Below are positions 1 to 7,085 of a DNA stretch of 23,179 nucleotides, one piece after another. The position numbers were made by a program, and so were the translations under genes. How positions within the stretch are numbered: the first letter of the stretch is position 1; every line of letters begins with the position of its first letter. Under the pieces are notes generated by a model. It did no database searches and was not told the origin of the DNA. It worked only from the letters and a program-made list of their open reading frames with translations. The stretch lies in NCBI GenBank assembly GCA_964543855.1, contig CAZJAD010000029.1:1-23179 (forward strand), written 5' to 3'. This DNA comes from CAZJAD01 sp964543855 (GTDB lineage Bacteria > Electryoneota > RPQS01 > DYHQ01).

Positions 1-356
1 CGTTGGGAGCGGAAGTGGTGCCGTTCACCGCCAAGGTGCGCTGCTGCGGCGGCAGCCTGATGACCACCTATGAGGAGGTTGCGCTGGACCTGAACAACAA
101 TATTATTAAGAGTGCGGAGGACAGCGGCGCCGAGATCATGGTCACAGCGTGTGCTCTATGTCAAATGAACCTTGAGGGCTACCAGCAGAAAATCAACAAG
201 CGCTACAATCAAAAACACAACATGCCAATCGTTTTCTTCAGCCAATTGGTCGGACTTGCGCTTGGCGTGGATCCCAAGAGACTCGGCTTACAGTCCATGT
301 TGGTCAAACCCCGAGACCTTAAACTGATACCCAAAGGCATGAAGGTCGAAGTATGA
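1..356 (+). CDS. hdrB: Heterodisulfide reductase subunit B-like protein, 3' part only
   Basis: The reading frame is open from the window edge (codons begin at base 3) to TGA at 354-356, so the 5' part lies outside the window. The visible 117 residues contain the C-terminal CCG domain of the HdrB/GlpC family. C14-C15-G and C50-A-L-C53 of the fragment match the C-C-G...C-x2-C pattern that binds the unusual [4Fe-4S] cluster in HdrB. In methanogens HdrB reduces the CoM-S-S-CoB disulfide; in bacteria the substrate of HdrB-like proteins is generally unknown. The gene is joined to the next by an ATGA overlap, so it belongs to the Hdr-hydrogenase operon. HdrC, the usual partner, is not seen and probably lies upstream. 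The family assignment is firm; the substrate is open. Confidence 0.88.
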   Translation, partial: LGAEVVPFTAKVRCCGGSLMTTYEEVALDLNNNIIKSAEDSGAEIMVTACALCQMNLEGYQQKINKRYNQKHNMPIVFFSQLVGLALGVDPKRLGLQSMLVKPRDLKLIPKGMKVEV

Positions 357-1321
357 GCGAAAACAAGACGCACGGCAACGGCAAGATTCCTCCCTGCCGA
401 ATCGGGTTATACATCTGCCACTGCGGAACCAATATCTCAAAAATGGTGGATGTGGTACACATCGCCAAAGAGATGACAGGGCATTCCGATGTGGTGGTAT
501 CGCGGGAGTACAAGTTCATGTGCTCCGAACCCGGTCAAGACCTCATCATCAAGGATATCGAGGCGAGTAACCTCAACCGCATCGTGGTGGCCGCCTGCAG
601 CCCGCTGATGCACGAGCCCACTTTCCGTGCCACGGTGGAGCGCGGCGGCCTAAACCGATACCTCTTCGAGATGGTCAATATTCGGGAGCAGTGCAGCTGG
701 GTGACGATGAACCGCGAGGACGCCACGAGCAAGGCCCGAGCCTTGATCAATGGTGCCTTGGCACGCGTGAAATTCCATGAGCCGCTCGAAATGCGGCGAG
801 TCACCATTGGTAAGCGTGTCATGATCGTTGGCGGAGGCATTGCCGGTATCGAAGCGGCCCTGCAGATCGCGGATGCGGGCTACGAGGTGATCTTAGTCGA
901 GAAAGAGGAATCCATTGGCGGTCACATGGCAAAGTTCGACAAGACATTCCCGACCCTCGACTGCTCGGCCTGCATCTTAACACCCAAAATGGTCGCCGTG
1001 GGAACACATCCCCGAATTCGCCTCATGACCTATGCCGAAGTGGAGAATGTTCAGGGATACATTGGCAATTTCAAGGTGAAGGTTCGGAAGAAGGCGCGTT
1101 TCGTGAATCCGGAACTGTGCAACAGCTGCGGGTCGTGCTACGATGTGTGCCCCAGCCAGCGGTATCCTCTGGATCGCCAGCTCATCATCGGGAATAAGGT
1201 ATTCAAGAAAGGCCCCCGCCCTAAGGCACACCTGACGGAATTACTGCAGCAGGCGGCTGAACTGGCCACTTCCGCTGAGGCCCAATCGGTACCGGAGCAG
1301 CAAGGAGCTGAATCGCCATGA
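353..1321 (+). CDS. hdrA: N-terminal half of HdrA (split HdrA, FAD/FeS subunit)
   Basis: This 322-residue protein matches only the first half of HdrA, normally about 650 residues or more. In order it shows the N-terminal Cys domain (C22-H-C24-G, C57, C82), an FAD-binding GGGIAG at 160-165, the D-C204-S-A-C207 element, and one ferredoxin motif C256-x2-C259-x2-C262-x3-C266-P. It ends about 55 residues later in a low-complexity tail. The second thioredoxin-reductase-like half is missing here but is present at 3857-5614. HdrA is known as the flavin-based electron-bifurcating subunit that receives electrons from MvhD-hydrogenase. The start ATG overlaps the hdrB stop (ATGA), and the stop overlaps the next start in the same way. 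The clean stop, tail and coupling argue for a genuine short protein rather than a frameshift. Confidence 0.9.
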   Translation: MSENKTHGNGKIPPCRIGLYICHCGTNISKMVDVVHIAKEMTGHSDVVVSREYKFMCSEPGQDLIIKDIEASNLNRIVVAACSPLMHEPTFRATVERGGLNRYLFEMVNIREQCSWVTMNREDATSKARALINGALARVKFHEPLEMRRVTIGKRVMIVGGGIAGIEAALQIADAGYEVILVEKEESIGGHMAKFDKTFPTLDCSACILTPKMVAVGTHPRIRLMTYAEVENVQGYIGNFKVKVRKKARFVNPELCNSCGSCYDVCPSQRYPLDRQLIIGNKVFKKGPRPKAHLTELLQQAAELATSAEAQSVPEQQGAESP

Positions 1322-1836
1322 GTCTCCCTATGGAAGCTCGAAATGAACTCGAGCAGGTCATCACGACCATTGTTGATCGCTACCAGGCAAAACCCACGGC
1401 GCTCATCATGGCCTTGCAGGATATTCAGAGGCAGTACAACTACCTCCCAATGGAAGCGCTCAGAATGGTAGCGAAAAAGATGAGCCTGCCGGTGGCGCAG
1501 CTCTATGGCGTGGCCACCTTCTTCAAAGCTTTCAGCCTCACGCCAAAAGGAAAGAATCACATTTGCGTCTGCACCGGCACGGCCTGTCATGTTCGCCAGG
1601 CCAGCGTCATCGTGGACAATCTCGCTCGTGCTCTTGGAATCGAGCCCGGCGAGACGACGCCCGATGGGGAGATCAGCTTTGAGACTGTGAATTGTCTCGG
1701 TGCCTGTGCCTTGGGTCCCCTGTTGACCTTGAACGGGACCTACCATGGCAATATGACTGTCCCGAAACTGAACAAGATCTTGGACAAGCTACGCGCTAAA
1801 GAGCCCGTTGAGGAAATAGCGGAGGAAGTGGAATGA
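1318..1836 (+). CDS. nuoE: NuoE/HoxE/HydC-like [2Fe-2S] thioredoxin-fold subunit
   Basis: This 172-residue protein is the usual size for the 24-kDa NuoE family. An N-terminal helical part (about 1-75, with the typical LYGVATFF) is followed by a thioredoxin-like [2Fe-2S] domain. The four ligands are visible as C85-x4-C90 and C126-x3-C130 (NCLGAC). In complex I, HoxFUYH and HydABC-type enzymes this subunit pairs with NuoF and takes part in NAD(H) electron transfer. It starts with ATG overlapping the hdrA-N stop and overlaps nuoF by ATGA, so it is translationally coupled to both. Its place inside an Hdr/Mvh operon suggests it forms the NAD(H) module of the same complex. Confidence 0.93.
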   Translation: MSLPMEARNELEQVITTIVDRYQAKPTALIMALQDIQRQYNYLPMEALRMVAKKMSLPVAQLYGVATFFKAFSLTPKGKNHICVCTGTACHVRQASVIVDNLARALGIEPGETTPDGEISFETVNCLGACALGPLLTLNGTYHGNMTVPKLNKILDKLRAKEPVEEIAEEVE

Positions 1837-3845
1837 CCAATCATAAGCTCAACACTCCGGAAGACCTCAATCGTCTGAGAGATCTTTTGGCCAAACAGCG
1901 TGAGAACGGCCGAACGATCATCACAGTGTGCGCCGGTACCGGTTGTCTCGCCTGTGGATCCGAACCGGTAACGGCAGCTTTCCGCAAGGCAATAAAGGAG
2001 GCAGGATTAGAAGATAAGGTCGAGATCAGGACGACCGGATGTCATGGGTTCTGCGAGCGCGGTCCGCTCGTTGTCCTGCGACCGGAAGGAACCTTTTATC
2101 AGCGTGTCAAACCGGCAGATACGAAAGCGATCGTTGAGCAGACGATTAAGAACGGCCAACTGGTCAAAAAACTCCTATACCGCGATCCCCAGACCAAGGA
2201 GATCATTGAGAAAGAAGAGGATATCCCATTCTACCGCAAGCAGATGCGCCTGGTATTCGGCAAGAACGGATACATGGACCCCACATCCATCAACGACTAT
2301 ATCGCGCTGGGAGGCTATCAGGCTCTGGCGAAGGCGCTACTCACCATGACGCCGGAACAGACTATTGACGAGGTCAGCAAGTCGGGACTGAGAGGCCGGG
2401 GTGGCGGTGGATACCCCGCTGGCAGGAAATGGGCTTCCTGTCGCAGGGCCAAAGGTGAACCGAAGTATGTCATCTGCAACGCCGATGAAGGAGATCCGGG
2501 AGCTTTCATGGACCGATCGCTGCTCGAGGGCAATCCTCATGCCGTCATTGAAGGCATGATTATCGGGGCGTATGCCATCGGCAGCTGTAATGGTTATGTC
2601 TATGTGCGCAATGAGTATCCTCTGGCTGTGAAGAACCTGAACATCGCCATTGCCGCCGCCCGCGAACATGGTCTCTTGGGAGACAACATCTTCGGGAGCG
2701 GTTTCCACTTCGACATCGATGTTTCCCGGGGCGGCGGAGCGTTCGTGTGTGGCGAATCTACGGCGCTCATGGCCTCGTTGGAAGGTAAGATCGGCGAGCC
2801 CCGTGCCAAGTACATCCATACCATCGATGCAGGTCTCTGGGACAAACCTTCCAATCTCAACAATGTGGAAACCTGGGCCAATATCCCGCTGATTATCGAA
2901 AAGGGTGCCGATTGGTACAGCAGTATCGGCACAGCGGGATCCAAAGGAACGAAAGTCTTCGCGCTCACCGGCAGAGTCAACAACACCGGCCTTGTCGAAG
3001 TCCCAATGGGGATTACCCTGCGCGAGATCCTCTACGACATCGGAGGTGGCGTTCCGAGAGGCAAGCGGTTCAAGGCGGTCCAGACCGGCGGGCCGTCAGG
3101 TGGCACGCTGATCGTCGAAACGCGCGACTCAAAGGTTCATGACAGCCTTGTAGCCCATGGCGACATCAAAAAAGAGGATGAAGTTGTCAGCCTGCTCGAT
3201 CTGCCGGTCGATTTCGATGAACTGACCAAGGTCGGATCCATGATGGGATCGGGAGGAATGATCGTCATGGATCAGGACTCGTGCATGGTGGATGTGGCCA
3301 AATACTTTCTGAACTTCCTCCAGGAGGAGAGCTGCGGCAAGTGCCTCCCCTGTCGCGAGGGGCTGCGCATCATGCTGGAGATTCTGACCCGCATCTCCGA
3401 CGGCAAAGGAGAAATGAAAGATATCGACACACTCGAAGAAATCTCGCAAGTGATGATCGATACAAGCCTCTGTCAGTTGGGGGGAAGTGCGCCCAATCCA
3501 GTGCTGTCCACCATCCGCTATTTCCGACAGGAATACATTGCTCATATTGTAGAGAAACGATGTCCGGCGGGGGTGTGCAAAGCGCTCGTGTCTCACGCGA
3601 TCGATGAAACCTGCACGGGATGTCATATTTGTCACAGCGCGTGTCCGACGAATGCAATTTACGGCGAAACCAAAACGCTCCACATCATTGACCAAGAGAA
3701 GTGCATTCAGTGTGGCGCCTGTTACCAGCTCTGCAAATTCGACAGTGTCAAACGAGTGAAACGCGGCGAAGGGGATAGGATTCAGCGCATCGCGAAAGAG
3801 AAATGGCAACCGCTGGCGAAAAAGCAACCCGCTGCCGCAGCTTAG
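1833..3845 (+). CDS. nuoF: NuoF/HoxF/HydB-like NAD(H)-binding FMN subunit with C-terminal 2x[4Fe-4S] domain
   Basis: This 670-residue protein has the long HydB/HndC-type layout rather than the short NuoF one. An N-terminal thioredoxin-like [2Fe-2S] domain has C33-x4-C38 and C70-x3-C74. The NuoF core has the glycine-rich NADH/FMN loop GRGGGGYPAG at 188-197, NADEGDPGAF at 216-225 and GGGAFVCGE at 300-308. The [4Fe-4S] ligands are C501, C504, C507 and C547. A C-terminal ferredoxin has C594/C597/C600/C604 and C624/C627/C630/C634. The family oxidises or reduces NAD(P)(H) at FMN; the C-terminal ferredoxin is typical of bifurcating [FeFe] hydrogenases and formate dehydrogenases. I infer that it links NAD(H) to the Hdr-hydrogenase complex. 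All visible flavin and cluster motifs are intact. Confidence 0.95.
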   Translation: MTNHKLNTPEDLNRLRDLLAKQRENGRTIITVCAGTGCLACGSEPVTAAFRKAIKEAGLEDKVEIRTTGCHGFCERGPLVVLRPEGTFYQRVKPADTKAIVEQTIKNGQLVKKLLYRDPQTKEIIEKEEDIPFYRKQMRLVFGKNGYMDPTSINDYIALGGYQALAKALLTMTPEQTIDEVSKSGLRGRGGGGYPAGRKWASCRRAKGEPKYVICNADEGDPGAFMDRSLLEGNPHAVIEGMIIGAYAIGSCNGYVYVRNEYPLAVKNLNIAIAAAREHGLLGDNIFGSGFHFDIDVSRGGGAFVCGESTALMASLEGKIGEPRAKYIHTIDAGLWDKPSNLNNVETWANIPLIIEKGADWYSSIGTAGSKGTKVFALTGRVNNTGLVEVPMGITLREILYDIGGGVPRGKRFKAVQTGGPSGGTLIVETRDSKVHDSLVAHGDIKKEDEVVSLLDLPVDFDELTKVGSMMGSGGMIVMDQDSCMVDVAKYFLNFLQEESCGKCLPCREGLRIMLEILTRISDGKGEMKDIDTLEEISQVMIDTSLCQLGGSAPNPVLSTIRYFRQEYIAHIVEKRCPAGVCKALVSHAIDETCTGCHICHSACPTNAIYGETKTLHIIDQEKCIQCGACYQLCKFDSVKRVKRGEGDRIQRIAKEKWQPLAKKQPAAAA

Positions 3846-3856
3846 GAGAATAGTCG

Positions 3857-5614
3857 ATGGCCCAGGTATCCATAACCATTGACGGCCAATCCATTGAGGT
3901 TGAAGAAGGGAGTTATGTCCTCCAGGCCGCGGAGCAGTTGGGGATTAGAATCCCGACACTTTGCTACTATGCGCACATGGCTCCCTACGCGGCATGCCGC
4001 ATTTGTGTCGTGGAGGCTTGGGACGGGAAGGGCTGGACGAAGATTGTGACGGCCTGCAACTATCCGGTGTGGGATGGTCTGCAGATCTTCACGGACACAC
4101 CGCGAGTGATCAGTGCCCGGAGGCTTAACCTCGAAATGCTCCTGAGCCGTTGCGCCCCGGCTCCCGTGCTGCAGCAGCTCATGGACGAGCTCGGCATCAC
4201 GGAGCCGCGCTGGGGCATCGGCACGGACACCTGCATCATGTGCGGACTTTGTGTGAGGATGTGCGATGAAGTCGTCGGCGCTCATGCCCTCTCCTTCAGC
4301 AATCGTGGGATTGACCGCGAGGTCTCGACACCGTTCAAACTTGAGAGCGAGGACTGTATTCTCTGCGGAGCGTGTGCTCGCTACTGCCCTACAGGGCACA
4401 TCAGGATGACAGACCGTGATAACCCGATTCTGCACTCGGAGCTCATCCTCGGCCCCAACGCTGCAATATCGATTCCGTTTCGGCAAGCGATTCCCAACGT
4501 CCCGCGGATTGACCCGGATTACTGTATTCACATGGCGACCGACGGCTGCATGTTGTGCTCCAAGGTCTGCCCCAAGGAATGCATCAATTACGAGGAGAAG
4601 GACGAATTTGAGGAGCTCGAGATCGGTGCTGTGATCGTCGCCACAGGATTCCAGGATTTCGATCCAACTCCAATGCACCCGTTTGGATATGGCAAGTATC
4701 CCAATGTCCTCAGCGCTCTGGAGTTCGAGCAGATGAACAATGCGGCCAGCCCTACAGGTGGAAGAATCCTGATGGAAAATGGCGAAGAGCCTCGTTCCAT
4801 CGCCATTCTGCACTGCATTGGCAGCCGCGACGAAAACCAGCACAAGTACTGCAGCCGTGTCTGCTGCATGTATGCCCTCAAATTCGCCCATCTGGTCAAG
4901 GAGAAAACGAACGCCGAAGTGTACCAGCTCTATATCGATATGCGCACTTTCGGCAAAGGTTACGAGGAGTTTTACCAGCGAATCCTTACAGAGGGAGTGA
5001 ATGTCATCAGAGGCAAGGGAGCTGAGATCGTCCCGGCTCTGCCGGAACAAAGCGGCGAAGGCAATCTCCTCGTGCGCTGTGAAGACACGCTCATCGGTAA
5101 ATTCCGCGAAATCCCAGTGGACATGGTGATTCTGTGCACCGCCCTCGAGGCCCGCAGTGATGCGGAAGATATTGCCAGGAAGTTCAACATCTCGACGGGA
5201 GCCGACGGCTGGTTTATCGAGGCTCACCCGAAACTGGCTCCGGTATCCACGACGACCGAAGGCGTCTTTCTGGCCGGTGCCTGTCAAGGACCAAAAGACA
5301 TTCCTGACTCAGTGGCGCAGGGTACGGCGGCGGCCGCGCATGCGATAAGGCTGTGCAATATGGGTGAAATCATGATGGACGCCGCGTATGCTGAGATTCA
5401 AGAAGAGTTCTGCAGCGGTTGCCGTATCTGCAACGGGTTGTGTCCATACAATGCGATCACCTTCGAAGAAGAAAAGAAAGTGAGTGAGATTAACCCGGCG
5501 CTATGCAAAGCGTGTGGAACATGTGTGGCGGCCTGTCCGAGCGGCGCCATCAAAGCCCGGCACTTCACGGACGAGCAGATTTACGCACAAATTGAGGGGA
5601 TTTTGGCATCATGA
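3857..5614 (+). CDS. Fusion of HoxU/NuoG-like ferredoxin module to the C-terminal half of HdrA
   Basis: A GGAG site precedes the ATG, 11 bases after nuoF. Residues 1-80 are a [2Fe-2S] ferredoxin with C36, C47, C50 and C67. Residues 126-177 carry two [4Fe-4S] motifs (C126/C129/C132/C136 and C167/C170/C173/C177) as in HoxU and the NuoG N-terminus. From about 200 the protein is HdrA C-terminal half: C223...C231-x2-C234-x3-C238, then VGAVIVATGF-like IGAVIVATGF at 257-266, YGKYPNV at 278-284, C320, CSRVCC at 332-337, and FLAGACQGPKD at 471-481. It ends in a ferredoxin with C519/C522/C525/C529 and C550/C553/C556/C560. It supplies exactly the HdrA parts absent from 353-1321. The NuoG His-Cys cluster motif between the first two modules is missing. 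I infer that it bridges NuoEF and the hydrogenase/HdrA side. Confidence 0.9.
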   Translation: MAQVSITIDGQSIEVEEGSYVLQAAEQLGIRIPTLCYYAHMAPYAACRICVVEAWDGKGWTKIVTACNYPVWDGLQIFTDTPRVISARRLNLEMLLSRCAPAPVLQQLMDELGITEPRWGIGTDTCIMCGLCVRMCDEVVGAHALSFSNRGIDREVSTPFKLESEDCILCGACARYCPTGHIRMTDRDNPILHSELILGPNAAISIPFRQAIPNVPRIDPDYCIHMATDGCMLCSKVCPKECINYEEKDEFEELEIGAVIVATGFQDFDPTPMHPFGYGKYPNVLSALEFEQMNNAASPTGGRILMENGEEPRSIAILHCIGSRDENQHKYCSRVCCMYALKFAHLVKEKTNAEVYQLYIDMRTFGKGYEEFYQRILTEGVNVIRGKGAEIVPALPEQSGEGNLLVRCEDTLIGKFREIPVDMVILCTALEARSDAEDIARKFNISTGADGWFIEAHPKLAPVSTTTEGVFLAGACQGPKDIPDSVAQGTAAAAHAIRLCNMGEIMMDAAYAEIQEEFCSGCRICNGLCPYNAITFEEEKKVSEINPALCKACGTCVAACPSGAIKARHFTDEQIYAQIEGILAS

Positions 5615-6105
5615 GTTTTGAACCGAAAATCCTCGGCATTCTCTGTAATTGGTGCAGTTACACGGGAGCGGATCTCGCAGGAACCGCCCGCATGAAGTAC
5701 CCTCCGAACATGAGGAGTGTGCGCGTCATGTGCAGTGGTCGCGTGGACCCAGGCTTCATTTTCGATGCGCTGCGCGCAGGTGCCGACGGCGTTCTGATAT
5801 GCGGCTGTCACCCCGGGGATTGCCACTACCACGAAGGCAACTACAAGTGTATGCGGCGCATCCCATTGACGAAGATCGTTCTCCGGGATATGGGCGTCGA
5901 TCCCCGCCGACTTCGACTCGAATGGGTCTCCGCCAGCGAAGGCGCGCGCTTTCAACAGGTCGTGACCGAATTCACCGAGGAGCTTCGGGCCCTTGGTCCA
6001 CTCCGACTGAACGAAACGGAGTTTGACCCCGACCGTCCGGCGGGAAGCCACAACGAAATTCCCATCGAAAGTGCGGTGCAGCAAGAGCCGCCGACGGGTC
6101 ATTAG
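5611..6105 (+). CDS. mvhD: MvhD-like [2Fe-2S] subunit (hydrogenase-to-HdrA electron transfer)
   Basis: This 164-residue protein starts with ATG overlapping the previous stop. The conserved Cys pattern of MvhD/HdrA-partner proteins is clear: C12-N-W-C15, C41, C64-G-C66 and C71, followed by HYHEGN at 72-77. MvhD carries a [2Fe-2S] cluster and passes electrons from the MvhAG hydrogenase to HdrA in methanogens. Here the partner would be the split HdrA. The last 30 or so residues are a polar tail without motif. It lies directly before the hydrogenase small subunit, as expected for an mvhDGA order. Confidence 0.94.
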   Translation: MSFEPKILGILCNWCSYTGADLAGTARMKYPPNMRSVRVMCSGRVDPGFIFDALRAGADGVLICGCHPGDCHYHEGNYKCMRRIPLTKIVLRDMGVDPRRLRLEWVSASEGARFQQVVTEFTEELRALGPLRLNETEFDPDRPAGSHNEIPIESAVQQEPPTGH

Positions 6106-6113
6106 GAGGAGCC

Positions 6114-7085
6114 ATGGCAAAACCAAAACTTGCGATATATTGGGCAGCGTCCTGTGGCGGTTGCGACATTGCCATCCTCGATGTTGAAGAAAAGATCCTC
6201 GAAGTAGCCGATTTCTTTGATCTGGTCTTCTGGCCGTGCGCGATGGATTTCAAGTATGCCGATGTGGAGGCGATGGACGACAAATCCATCACGCTTACCC
6301 TCTTCAATGGAGCAATCCGCAGCGACGAGAATTACCATATCGCGCAGCTCCTGCGTCGGAAATCGGTCGTCCTGTGTGCCTTCGGAAGCTGCGCCTCCGA
6401 GGGTTGCATTCCCAGTCTGGCCAACCTCACCAATCTGAATTCAATACTGAAATACGTGTATCTTGAGTCTCCGTCGTTGAGTAACGCAGAAAAAACCATA
6501 CCTCAACCGAAAACGAAGGTCCCTGAAGGAGAGATTACTATCCCCCGGTTGTGGAATACGGTACGCACTCTCCCGCAGGTAGTTGATGTAGACTACATCA
6601 TCCCGGGATGCCCCCCCCAGTCCGACCAGATCGCCGCTGTGATTGCCACGGTTATTGATATTCTTAAGAATGGGAAGCCCCTTCCGCCCAAAGGAACCGT
6701 GCTGGGGGCCACAGACAAGAGCGTATGTGACGAGTGCACGCGCCAGCGTGACATCAAGAAGATCACCGAGTTTATCCGTCCTTATGAGATCATTCCCGAC
6801 CCTGATATCTGTCTTCTTGAGCAGGGAATTGTATGCCTTGGCCCGGCGACGCGTTCGGGGTGCGGCGCTAAGTGCGTATCGGCCGGCATGCCTTGCCGCG
6901 GCTGCTATGGCAAACCGGAAAATGTGCGCGACCAAGGCGCAAAAATGATATCGGCACTGGCCAGTGTGATTGATTCCACCGATCCGGAAGAGATCGCACG
7001 GATTATCAGCACCGTGCCTGACCCGGTAGGAACTTTCTACCGGTTTTCGCTGGCTGATTCCATGCTGAGGAGAGCCCAGCTGTGA
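6114..7085 (+). CDS. mvhG: [NiFe] hydrogenase small subunit, group 3c (MvhG-like)
   Basis: A strong AGGAGG site lies just before the ATG. The 323-residue protein has the proximal cluster ligands C14-x2-C17, C93 (with C98 in GSCASEGC) and C166 (PGCPP). A C-terminal ferredoxin-like Cys set follows: C205, C208, C233, C241, C250, C254, C261 and C264, enough for two more clusters. There is no Tat signal peptide or membrane anchor, so the enzyme is cytoplasmic. The three-cluster layout and the adjacent mvhD and mvhA favour the F420-non-reducing MvhG type over the short HoxY of NAD-reducing hydrogenases, even though NuoEF-like genes are nearby. The stop overlaps the GTG of the large-subunit gene. 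Confidence 0.94.
   Translation: MAKPKLAIYWAASCGGCDIAILDVEEKILEVADFFDLVFWPCAMDFKYADVEAMDDKSITLTLFNGAIRSDENYHIAQLLRRKSVVLCAFGSCASEGCIPSLANLTNLNSILKYVYLESPSLSNAEKTIPQPKTKVPEGEITIPRLWNTVRTLPQVVDVDYIIPGCPPQSDQIAAVIATVIDILKNGKPLPPKGTVLGATDKSVCDECTRQRDIKKITEFIRPYEIIPDPDICLLEQGIVCLGPATRSGCGAKCVSAGMPCRGCYGKPENVRDQGAKMISALASVIDSTDPEEIARIISTVPDPVGTFYRFSLADSMLRRAQL

Noticed and set aside
1138..1746. Long - strand open frame of 202 codons
   Set aside because: It lies antisense to hdrA-N and nuoE, whose protein motifs are unmistakable; no family features and no start context.
3842..5287. Very long - strand open frame of 481 codons opposite the HoxU-HdrA fusion gene
   Set aside because: The + strand protein has all expected Cys motifs in frame; the antisense translation shows no recognisable motif, and long shadow frames are common in GC-rich genes.
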